Position numbers and translations under genes: made by a program
The notes under the pieces: generated by a model
What the model was told of the DNA's origin: nothing
Seen by the model: the letters and a program-made list of their open reading frames with translations, nothing else
The model's database searches: none
NCBI RefSeq assembly: GCF_013391635.1
Contig: NZ_JACAWU010000001.1
Location: 372,001-436,000, forward strand
Direction of reading: 5' to 3'
DNA: 64,000 nucleotides
DNA from: Natronomonas gomsonensis
GTDB taxonomy: Archaea > Halobacteriota > Halobacteria > Halobacteriales > Haloarculaceae
Shown here: one piece after another, positions 34,101 through 43,100 of the stretch
Numbering within the stretch: the stretch's first letter is position 1
Layout: each line of letters begins with the position of its first letter

Positions 34101-34670
34101 GTCGTCATCGTCTACCGGCAAGGCGATTATACGACCCCGTACCTCGTGACATTCCCGAGTGAAGGCGGCCAAGACCTCGCTTCACAAGAGAAGGACACTA
34201 TTGTCGAAACCATCTCGTGTCCCGTCGATGAGCCAGTCGTCTCCGTTGATGCAGAGACGTTCGACAGTCGCTACGAACGGGCTGTACAGGTGGCGCGGAC
34301 GGAGTTCGGCGATGACATGGGTAAGCGTCGTCAGTTCCAGCGGGAGGCTCGACAAGGTGCGAGTATCGACCGTGACTATGTGGTTGATGAACTCGGAGAG
34401 GTCGCGTCGTCTGTAGAAAACACTGATCAACAGCGGACACTGGCACAGTTCCAGGATATTGTTGAGACGGTGTCGGCAGATCAGATTCTCGACGAGTTCA
34501 GAGACCTCCGTAACGAAGAAATCACGGGTGAAGAGCTTGTGGGGGCTGTTCGGGAGATTATCTCTCGGTACAATCTGCAAGAGAAATACGAAGAACGCCA
34601 GGAGTGGGCTGAAGAACAGGAGGAGCCTCCGCACGTCGTCGCGGGGATGTACTTGAAAGGCGAAGAGTAG
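31164..34670 (+). CDS. PLD nuclease-SNF2 helicase fusion
   Basis: The 1,168-residue protein starts with a phospholipase-D-type nuclease domain: HAKAYLF (His154, Lys156) and VGSSNLSLSG (177-184). A SNF2-like SF2 helicase follows: VVGMGKTFVGL near 330 (Walker A), LVDEAHHF near 412, LLTATPYTKS, FTQFTDTVKYLEAAF, and the C-terminal ATDVAGEGVNLQDANLVINY and QRIGRVDRLG. Only one HxK is seen, so the PLD site probably forms in a dimer. With the type IIG-like methylase it makes a restriction-like pair, similar in parts to DISARM but without its DUF1998 helicase. Start at ATG 31164; transcription diverges from the TBP gene. Confidence 0.85.
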   Translation: MSNDNSIGIIDNRRYSHLDEVLKSGLDSEGVDRIRIAVGYLYMSGLKRLRPVLDEFLDNGGTLQVLMGNPDQQGLDELIEAHQNLRLTGTKFKQSQNVKWSERPEIRAETANNYSNQLLYENPTAENQAFFTKLIDWLEQGRIQPKLYLQERFHAKAYLFEKDEGDIFTPKDVGVVGSSNLSLSGLHSNTELNAPVYNEKVTQLKDWFDDLWDDAVEFDADLLDAFEDSWVSNNPGHVSTDDEPPALPRESLPDDTTETLREVSAGTGLPAPYLVYAKILYELYKETLETAEDYLQSFDVYEDLYEFQQWAVNRGIRIANKYDGVLVSDVVGMGKTFVGLGLLEHFHARNRLRGNKGKMLIISPKHLQPMWERMVNQRYNFNAEVISLGMVSKEDYHETLLEEHDDASVCLVDEAHHFRNDDTHRYNNLQAFLPTVNQTILLTATPYTKSAWDVYNQIKLFHIEDLTQIPITPPNLYDFTEMADNDETDLSNLLSHVMVRRTRQDIIDQYGEEDEDGRLYLQMGGERRYLPDRHLQTVDYNLHETYSTADGVNDSLYDAIVETLEDLTFARYSLGQEEYLKTGYANQDPYQNLSSMGRSIRGLMKSNLLKRLESSVHAFYTSLTRMLRSYRMFRDLLDEGTVAVGSDVSELINSGEQIDYILEEIDEMVEDGEYAAYQTEAFHLDDLKRDLETDIQLLSDLQATLEPFHQDIQDDYAMDDKVEQLRGLLGNLRVGTHDILQRGDRAEKLIVFTQFTDTVKYLEAAFEQFQERELLSGDVRFASATSDTSNVEKIIQHFAPEANDARDKIEPSDEIDVLFATDVAGEGVNLQDANLVINYDLHWNPLKLIQRIGRVDRLGSGHDHIYALNFLPETELEEELGIVDRVESRVQEISNVLGEDGEILSPEDNVNRSYMEDIYAEEDIEKVEDDVNEIIGSDDLIGPASSLQDLKQKYPDLLSWLEDRDGIRSAMEWDREYDGVVIVYRQGDYTTPYLVTFPSEGGQDLASQEKDTIVETISCPVDEPVVSVDAETFDSRYERAVQVARTEFGDDMGKRRQFQREARQGASIDRDYVVDELGEVASSVENTDQQRTLAQFQDIVETVSADQILDEFRDLRNEEITGEELVGAVREIISRYNLQEKYEERQEWAEEQEEPPHVVAGMYLKGEE

Positions 34671-34692
34671 ATCGTCTTGCACCGCGCTGAGG

Positions 34693-34700
34693 TTCAAATA
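34693..34700 (+). promoter_or_regulatory. TATA-like element giving a leaderless transcript
   Basis: TTCAAATA is centred about 26 bases before the GTG start at 34723, the spacing expected when transcription begins at the start codon. It supports both the GTG start and separate transcription of the small gene downstream of the helicase. Confidence 0.35.
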
Positions 34701-34722
34701 CCAGTACGCGCAACTTGGTTGT

Positions 34723-35073
34723 GTGAGTCAGTTAGAGCAACTCCCCACGACCGATTCTGGGCACGTCGTCAAACGACATGCGACTGAGTGGTTGAAAGGC
34801 CTCGATGAAGCTACTGCGAAGGAGATTCGAGATTCTGTGGTTGCGAAGCCCAAGGACTTCTCTGGGAGTAAATACGCAACCGAGGTGTCAGATATTCGTA
34901 TCACGGGGGCACCCGAGTTTGTGGAGACGATCGGGAGTCTATTCAAGCCCCTGTTGCAGCTCGAAGGCGAAGAAACGAGATTGGAAATCAATCTTCAGCG
35001 GACTGAAGACCGGGATACTGGTGAATTGACCGATAATTATGCGCTGTACTTGTCGGTAGCCGAACGAGGGTAG
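34723..35073 (+). CDS. 116-residue hypothetical protein following the PLD helicase
   Basis: The product begins MSQLEQLPTTDSGHVVKRHA and contains VKRHATEWLKGLDEATAKEI and a C-terminal beta-rich part with ETRLEINLQRTEDRDTGEL and YALYLSVAERG. No family recognised. It lies 52 bases after the helicase gene on the same strand and has its own TATA-like element. Such small genes beside restriction-like helicases are often accessory or immunity proteins, but nothing here shows that. Composition is typical of a haloarchaeal cytosolic protein, so I take it as real. Confidence 0.5.
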   Translation: MSQLEQLPTTDSGHVVKRHATEWLKGLDEATAKEIRDSVVAKPKDFSGSKYATEVSDIRITGAPEFVETIGSLFKPLLQLEGEETRLEINLQRTEDRDTGELTDNYALYLSVAERG

Positions 35074-35277
35074 CTGCCTGCAGTGATAGAGACAAGTACT
35101 ACGGTTTCGAGACGCGGAGGGCCGGAACGATCTGGGTTGTGATTTGTACGGACTTGCACCTGACCTTTTGCGACTCGCCCCAAGGGTCTACGAAGCTCCC
35201 ATAGTTTCATTATGTGGAAATGACCACGGTACCGAGCATTAAACCTCTACGAGGAGAATAACACCAAGTAAGCGCTT

Positions 35278-36981
35278 ATGTATGTTTACGTGCCTTCTAC
35301 GGATACAATTCAGGACCACTGGGAGGAGGCTAAAGAAGATCCCCGAGAAGCGTACCACTTTACCTCCGACTTAGAGACATTTACCAGGTTTATCGATGAC
35401 AATCCGGAAATAGCGAACGAGCAAATCCCCGAAAACTTGGGTCCGATCTCTCATATCCATCCTTTGATTGCAGCGGTCGAAGCACTGCGTCAGTGGAAGA
35501 TCACTGACGGAGGATACGAACACGCACGGGCCGCGAAACACCTCCTCAACGAATCTCTTCAATTGGGACTGGACAAAGAACATGATTCCGTCATCGTCAG
35601 ATCACTTCTGGAGCTTGTTGCTCTCCAAGCCAAACTCTCTCACGACAACTCAGACGAACTCTCTACCGCCGTTGAATTCCTAGATGACAGATACTACGAA
35701 ATGGAGAAGGGTGCAAGAACTGGATTCAGGGAAATAATTGACCTCGTCGTCAATCATACTGACCCAGGAAAACCCTTTGACCGGGGGTTACTACAGCGAC
35801 TCTTCGTGATCTGTATCGTCCGTGCGAATAGGTACAGACAAGAGGATCACGAACTCAAGGGCAATGTTTCGGATCAAGATGCGTGCCGTGATTTCATAGG
35901 AAAAGCTATCCAGATCGGAGAGGCGCTTGATATCGATACCACGGGTGTTAAGCGACGATACACAGAGGAGTACTGGCGATACATCGAAGCGCAAGGGGAA
36001 CGAGATTCCTTGTTGAAAGGGGATTTAATCGATGATGCGCTCCGTGATCCGGTCGTATCCGCAACGCTGGGCGATGATGAGAAGGAGGAGTGGAAAAACG
36101 AGATGCAGGATGCGATCAGGAAAGGTGGTCGGGAACTGAAGCACTCCGGGAATAAAATCCAGAAGGCCCCTCCAGGCACCCTGAAGGAACGGTCAGAAAC
36201 CCTTCAGAGCATATTCAAGAATGTCGCCGTTTACGATAATCCGACGAAGACACTCTATTGGCTTGTGAACGAGTTTGAATTACTTCCACCGTTCGGAGTG
36301 CAGGACCCGAAACATCACTTGATCATTGATCACGTCAACAATCTTCATCCGAATCTTTCAGGTCACCTCACCCAGGTTGGTCCTGACGACGACATCACTC
36401 AAGACTACGCTCAGGATTTGCTGCAATCCCACGTAGTAATTTCCGGTGCAGTCATCACGCTGATTGAAGATGGATGGCTTCGGGAGCGAGACTTCTTCCG
36501 ACTCATAAACCTGATTCCTGGGCTCTCTAACCACACTCTCTGGTACCTGACAGATGCAATCAACCACCTATTCGACAAAGAATACGCTGCATCCATCCAT
36601 ATCAGCGTCCCTCGACTCGAATCAACTCTCTATGAACTTCTCAACGCCCTTGGTGACGACGTCGTCCGACAAATGGACGGCGGCACCGGTACAAGAACAC
36701 TCGGAACCCTTATTTCTCAGATCGGGTCGCACACCGGAGCGGAGTTTCAAGAATACATCGAGTACGCCTACAACGAGAAAACCGGGGAGACCGCCGATGG
36801 CAATATGAGAAACCGGACCGCTCACGGTCATCTCCGAATAGGTGAGGATCATCACATCAACGCCGTTATGCCAATAATAGATATACTCCGGATCGGCTAT
36901 CAACTCAATCCGACCCCCTTCGTAGCGAGATTTGGCCACCCCTCCAAATACCTCTACGTAAACGGTGGACATCTTCCGTAG
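35278..36981 (+). CDS. DUF4209/HEPN-like protein
   Basis: The 567-residue protein is almost wholly helical. Its C-terminal part contains GNMRNRTAHGHL, with R-N-R-T-A-H at 511-516, the R-x4-H motif of HEPN-fold RNases in the context usual for DUF4209-like proteins. Before it lie helices such as PRLESTLYELLNALGDDVV. DUF4209 proteins occur in defence islands, and HEPN domains there often cleave RNA to stop an infected cell. A GAGGAG sequence about 20 bases upstream and a TATA-like CATTAAACC (about 35237-35245) support the start. Composition is AT-richer than in the copper island. Effector function is inferred. Confidence 0.55.
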   Translation: MYVYVPSTDTIQDHWEEAKEDPREAYHFTSDLETFTRFIDDNPEIANEQIPENLGPISHIHPLIAAVEALRQWKITDGGYEHARAAKHLLNESLQLGLDKEHDSVIVRSLLELVALQAKLSHDNSDELSTAVEFLDDRYYEMEKGARTGFREIIDLVVNHTDPGKPFDRGLLQRLFVICIVRANRYRQEDHELKGNVSDQDACRDFIGKAIQIGEALDIDTTGVKRRYTEEYWRYIEAQGERDSLLKGDLIDDALRDPVVSATLGDDEKEEWKNEMQDAIRKGGRELKHSGNKIQKAPPGTLKERSETLQSIFKNVAVYDNPTKTLYWLVNEFELLPPFGVQDPKHHLIIDHVNNLHPNLSGHLTQVGPDDDITQDYAQDLLQSHVVISGAVITLIEDGWLRERDFFRLINLIPGLSNHTLWYLTDAINHLFDKEYAASIHISVPRLESTLYELLNALGDDVVRQMDGGTGTRTLGTLISQIGSHTGAEFQEYIEYAYNEKTGETADGNMRNRTAHGHLRIGEDHHINAVMPIIDILRIGYQLNPTPFVARFGHPSKYLYVNGGHLP

Positions 36982-37031
36982 GTGGGCCGTAGAATTGAGT
37001 GACTTCTACCGTCATTCCGATTAAATACGAG

Positions 37032-37169
37032 TTGTGGAGATATACTATATCACTCCGATCAGCCAAGGATGATCGTAACACCGGACAAGAACGCTGTCCC
37101 GGATGCGGCTCTAACCTCACCCCGTACGCAGACCCGAACTACTACCCTGATTGCGGACCGAAACTGTGA
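37032..37169 (+). CDS. Possible zinc-ribbon fragment
   Basis: A plus-strand frame ending at TGA 37167-37169 encodes NTGQERCPGCGSNLTPYADP followed by NYYPDCGPKL. CPGCG and its partial partner YPDCG look like a C-terminal zinc ribbon in which the first Cys of the second pair is a Tyr or Pro. A TTG at 37032 could start a 45-residue product, but no ATG or GTG fits. It is probably the decayed end of a gene lost between the DUF4209-like gene and the giant helicase gene. Confidence 0.25.
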   Translation: MWRYTISLRSAKDDRNTGQERCPGCGSNLTPYADPNYYPDCGPKL

Positions 37170-37181
37170 GACGCACTCCCG

Positions 37182-40100
37182 TTAGTAAATCCGGTTGAGT
37201 AACACTTCATCGATCTGTACGTCGGACTGGAGGTTGATCTTCTCGTCCTCGTCGAATTCGATTGCACCCACATCGTCGAGGATGTCGATTGCGTCGCCGA
37301 CTCTCTTTTTGATCCGTTTTCCCCGGCGTTTGTAGCCGATGAGTCGGGTGGTCTCTAGAATCACGTCGCCTCGGGTCATGCTGCCGCCTTCTTCCAGCAG
37401 CACGGTGATGGCCTTCGCAATCTCTTCTTTCGGGACTTCGTCGATGGATCTGGTCGCCGATTCGGTATTCACTCGCACCTTGAAATCGAGGTTTTGCCGC
37501 TCAGGCCACAGGAAATCACCGTGCTGGTAGATCTTGTTTTGTTTCTTGAGCGCCTGTACACCGCTTTTGAACGCTCGTCGTACCTTCTTCCCTGCCCGTG
37601 ATTGTGCCCACACATCGAGGTACGTTTGAATCGCGGTGTCGTACTGGATCGGTCCGTTCTGTTTGACTGTGTCGTGGATCGAGTTTCGATTGGCAGTTTT
37701 CTGTCCGTGCTTGTCGACTGAGTACCGGTCGTTCCACTCTAAGGACGGCTCAATGAATTCCGTCAGTGCCTCGTGGTCGAGTTTTGATTTGCTCGGGACG
37801 GCGTCCGGTTCGTGAGTCGGGACGTCCGTTGTGCTCGTGGATGTCGAGTTCCCGTCGAGGAGCGAGTCCACTTTGTCGTTAATCGCCTGGATCTGCGCTT
37901 CTTGATTCGAGGCCCAGTCTGGCGACCAGATCCGGTGAATCATCCAGCCTAAGTTTTCAAGCACCATCTGCCGGGTACGGTCCCGGTCCCGGGCTGTTTT
38001 CGAGGAGTGGTATGCGGCTCCGTCGCATTCGATCCCGAGGACGAATTTCCCCGGCTGTTCCGGATGCTTGATCGCCAAGTCGATGCTGTACCCGGAGCTT
38101 TTGACTTGGGAGACGACGTCGTGGCCTTTGGCTTCGAGGGCGTCGTAGACTGCTTCCTCGAATTGGGAGTCGAAGTCGAGCGTGTCGGTGACGTGGTCGT
38201 TTCGGGCGAGAGCCTGTTCGCCTTTCCGGGCGTATTCGAGGTAGTTCTTGAAGTGTTTCGCACCGGTGCTGTTGGATCCGGAGAGGTCGATGTCACCGGG
38301 GAGCATCGAGCAGACGACCGTGACTTGTTCTTTCGCTCGGGTCACCGCGACGTTGAGTCGGCGTTCACCGCCGCTTTTGTTGATTGGGCCGAAGTTCGTC
38401 GATATCGTGCCGTCCTGTGCGGGGCCGTACCCGACGCTGAAGATCATCCGGTCGCGTTCGTCACCTTGGACCATTTCGAGGTTCTTGATGAAGAACTCAT
38501 CGAGCACGTCGTCTTGGCTGACGAACGCGTTCAGCACGGGGTTTTCTTCGCGGCGCTCGGCGAGGGCGTCCCTGATCGCTTGTTCTTGGGCGCTGCTGAA
38601 GGCGACGACGCCGAGGCTCTTGTCGCTGCGTTCTTCTGCGTGGTCTTCGATCAGGTCGATGACGCGTTCGGCTTCGACCTCGTTTTGCCGTGAGCCGCCG
38701 CGGTCGTAGACGCCGTCTTCGACGTATTCGAATGAGACGCCGGTTTCGACGTCAGGGTCGTTCTCGGGGAACGTCCGGAGACTGTTGTTGTAGTAATGGT
38801 GGTTCGAGAATTGGATGAGTTCTTCCGTTCGGCTGCGGTAGTGCCACCGGAGGTTTTTCTCGGGGAGTACCGACGCTGTTTCCTCTAAGATGCTGTCGAG
38901 GTCTTCTCTGACGTCTTCCGTTGTTTCCACGTCGGACTGGAAGAACGACGTTGGAGGGAGCTGTTTCGTGTCGCCTGCGATCACTGCTTGGTCGGCGCGG
39001 ATGAGGCTACTCACGGCGTCTTGCGGCATAATCTGTGATGCCTCGTCGAACACGACGGTGTCGAACTGGATCGAGTCCGCTTTGAGGTACTGGGCGACCG
39101 ACAGCGGGCTCATCATGAAGCACGGCGTCAGTTGCGTGATGAACGAGCCTGCTTCGTCGAACAGTTCACGCAGCGGTTTGTGTCGGCGTTGTTTTTCGGT
39201 TTCTCGACGGACGAGCACCTGTTCCGAGCTGGACGCGTGCTCCAAGTTCAACGTGGGTCGGTGCTTGGTGACTTCGTGCTGGACTTCGACCTTGGCCAGT
39301 TCCTGTTGTTCTTGGTCTAATCGGCGGAACTCCTCGACGTACCGTTTCATTTCGTCGGCGTTGAACGAGCCGAGGTCCGTTTGCTCGTATACGCTGTTGA
39401 GCCACTTTGTGTAGAACCGTTTCTCGAAGGCGGGGATGAGATGTTCGGCACTGTAGTCTCCGTTGAGGAACCGCTCGACGTAGTCTTCACAGATCGTTTC
39501 ACGGACGGTATCCAGTTGTGATTCGAATTGGACGCGGCGCTGTAAGGCCGGGACCTGCTCGCGGAGATCTTGTAATTTCTCCGTCAGTTCAGGGAACGGA
39601 GCCCGTTGGAACGACGTGCTGTTGACGCGCATCTGTTCGACAGCCATCGCGTCCTGGAAGAATGCAGCTGCGTCGTCATAGTCTGAGAGCGCGTCTTGTA
39701 CCTGGCCTAACAGCTCGTCTACGAGCGGAAGTGAGCCGTCGATGAGCGCTGTTGTTATCGGGTCCGTGTAGGTGGAGTCGTATTCGTCAAGTTCGGATAC
39801 CCAGGCTTGTGCCTGCGTCAGAGTGTCCCAGTCCGTCTCACCGCCTTGGTACAACGGTCCGAGGCGCTGAATGATGCCGCGGAAGTCTTCTCTCCGGTCT
39901 TCGATGCGTTGTATTTCGGCGAGTTTGCGTGTGTCTTCGAGTAACTGATCGTGACCTGGGTCGTAGTCGTCGTGGGCGTGATTCGTTACCTTTCGTTTGA
40001 GCGAGCGATAACTCGGCTTGAGGGACTTGAGCATCCCGTAGGCGGCGAGTTCGTTGTTGAGTTCTGCACCGTTAGCGGAGAAGAAGCTCCGCTGGTAGTA

Positions 40101-43100
40101 CTCTGAGAGGTGGTTGATGAGCGATTCACGTTCCTGTTCGAGATCTGCGAGTTCATCGAACCGGCCGCCGTCTTGTCCGAGTGAGCCGTCGAAGAACACT
40201 TCTTGCCACACGATATCCGGTCGGTTCGAGACGTGCTGTAACAATTGGCGGACCTCGCGGAGGTCCGCGAGTGAAGTTGGGCGGACGCCTAGTTCGGACT
40301 CGACGTCGTCCGCAACCGTTTGTAGTGTCTCGATGGCTTCGAGCTGCTGGTCTAATGTGTCGCGCATCGAATCGCCTGTATCGACGCCCCACTGGCGGAG
40401 CGTCGTGCGTCGCCACGGGCTCGTTTTGTACGTGTCGAGTTCGTCGTCGAAGCGTGCCAGCGTCTCTAATTCGTCAACGGCGGTTTCCAGGGTTTCCTGT
40501 CCCACGGATAGTGGCTCCGTGATGCCGATGTCGATCCGTGGTACGTCCGTATGGTTGCTCACGATGCCGAACGCTTGGTACGCCGTCAGATCCCACCCCG
40601 TCGGAGAGAAGAACAGGTGCTGGCCGTACTGGTTGATCGTCTCTCGCCGTTCTCGGAGTTTCCGCAGTCGTTTTGCGCGGTCGTCTGCGGGCTTGATCTG
40701 TGGCGCTTTCAGTTCAGTTTCGAGGCTTCCGAGCACGTCCGTATTGGTTGCTTTCTCCCCGTGGACTTCGAGACAGAATCGCCCGAGTCCGACGTCATCA
40801 AGCCGGTTTTTCACCACGTCGAGTGCTGCCTGTTTTTCGCTCACGAACAGGACGCGCTCGCCGGCAGCGAGTTTCTCCGCGATGATGTTCGAGATCGTCT
40901 GGCTCTTCCCGGTTCCGGGTGGGCCTTGAAGAACGAAGCTTTTCCCGCGTTTCGCGGCTTCGATTGCTTCCTGTTGACTGGAGTCGGCATCAAGAACTTG
41001 GTAGGTGTCGATGGGATCGACGACGTCGTCGAGCTCCGACGCTGCTGGCGTCGTGATGTCACCTTCGGCTTCTCGTATCGGCTCCATGTCGCCGTTGAGA
41101 GCTTGGATGATCGGATTGTTCTTGATGGTCGTTCTATTACGTTCTAGGTCGGTGTAGAGACTGAATTTCGTGAAATCGAAGATACCTAGAACGACATCCG
41201 GTTGAACCGTCCACCGGTCGAAGCCACGTAGCGTCTCGTACACCGTCTCGAAGGCAGCATCAATCTCCGTCAGCGAGAGGGCAGTGTCTGCTGGGAGGCT
41301 AATGTCCCGTTCGGCCGCGAGCTTCTTTCGCAAGGCGGGGTTCAACCGGAGCCCTTCTGCTTTCGGCTTGAGAACGTAATCATGTTTCTCGCCGTCCTGG
41401 ATCGTTTTTTCTTCCAGTTCAACGGGCGCGAGGAACAGTGGTGAGCGATTTGCGTCGTCAGTGTGGTCAACACTGAACCAGCGTAGCATTCCGAGCGACA
41501 GGTACAGCGAATCCACCCCGCGCTCTCGGAGGTATTGCTTATTTCTGCGCTCGATCTGGGACAGCGAGTTCGCCGCTTCAGTTGGTGACCGAGTTGGCAG
41601 GAGTTCGTTCGACGCGAGGTCTGGTTGTTCGTCTTCGGTATCGTCTGTCGGTTGTTTTCGGAGGTAGAGCTCCCCGTCGTCGTCGTCGAGTTCTGCGGCG
41701 ATAGTGGTCGGGTCCGTCTCCTCAAATGGGAGGGACTTGGTTTTCGTCGGCTTGAACGAGACGAGCTTGTTCCGCCGGGTGAGATCGAGTAACTGGGACT
41801 TCCACTCGTCGATCTTGCTGTCTAGTTCGTCGCCGTTCGTGGGAGACGAGTCACCGACCGATTCGCCATCTTCGAACTCTGTTATCGACTCGGCGTCTCG
41901 ATCCCAGAAGAAGGTTTGTTCCACCGTGCCACCGCCAGTTTCAGCACCTAGCTCTGAGTCTTCGTCGTGTTCGTCGTGCTCTGAAGTGGGTTCGTCAGTT
42001 TCACCGGTTCCAGTTGCTTCAGACGAGGTTTCATCTTCGCTAGTGATGGACGATGACTGTACGCTGGACTGCTCACCGGCAGGATCGGGTTCTGGAGGGA
42101 ACTCTTGGAGCAGCGCTGAAGCCTCGTCTAACTCTTCTTCTGAAGAGACGACAAGTGGAAGTGGGATACCGGAGTCGGGTGCGACTGGGAGGAAGACGTG
42201 TTCGTCGGGGTCAATGACTTGCTGTTCGATGAGCACCGCGGCATCGTCGCCGCTCAGTTGCTCGGCTTGAACAGACTGGTACTGCGTTACTGTCTCACCG
42301 TTACCGAAGGCTTCGCGGTACTCCGACATCGTGTGCAGATTGCGAGATCTCTGCTGTTCGCCGTAATTCGGGCTGTCCTCAGTCGGCCCGCTGCCGAATA
42401 CGATGTCGTTGACCTCGGCTCGCCACTGGTTTATCGGATGGTCGCCACTGGCGCGATACGCGGTCTGGTCGGATTCAATCAGGCGTTCGAGGAGCGATGC
42501 GAAAGTCCGGAAGAGTTCGTAGTATTCGGCGAGTTCATTCGGTGCGACTGAGGAACTGTCCACTTCATCGGTCGTCGCGTCCTCACGGTCGTCCACTTGA
42601 TCGACACCCGCAGCGCGCCGCGCTTCACCAATCGAGCCGAAGTAGTTGTACACGACGGTTGCGCTGAACGGTGCGTGCTCGTTGATGTCGTTTACTGACG
42701 GGGGTTTGTTGAGGGTCGATGCGACTTCACGAAGACCAGCGAGGACATCGTCACGAGTGTACTTGCGCTGCTTGGAACCTTGCGGATCGTACCCTGCTTC
42801 TCGAATCGCATCGGACCACGAGCCGAAGGTGTTCTCGTATTGGCTAACAGAATAGTCTCCTTGGTTCGCCATCTCAATTTTCGTAGGAACGTCGCCGAGA
42901 GTGGTCCGCAGACGACGAATTTCATCAAGTAATTCACTCTCGGTGGGGCCCTCTTGCTCTGGATCGCGTGTTGTGTCTGATTCAGTTCTAAACTTCGACT
43001 GTGTGGTTCCCTCACCGGATTGCGGGTCGTCGACTGAGTCGTCTGTTTCGAGCGTCAGCTTGACTTCTCCATCCCGGAGTGCAATTGTCTCCTCAATCTG

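Noticed and set aside
37032..37169. Zinc-ribbon ORF as a working gene
   Set aside because: The second metal-binding pair is incomplete and no good start exists; kept only as a low-confidence fragment.
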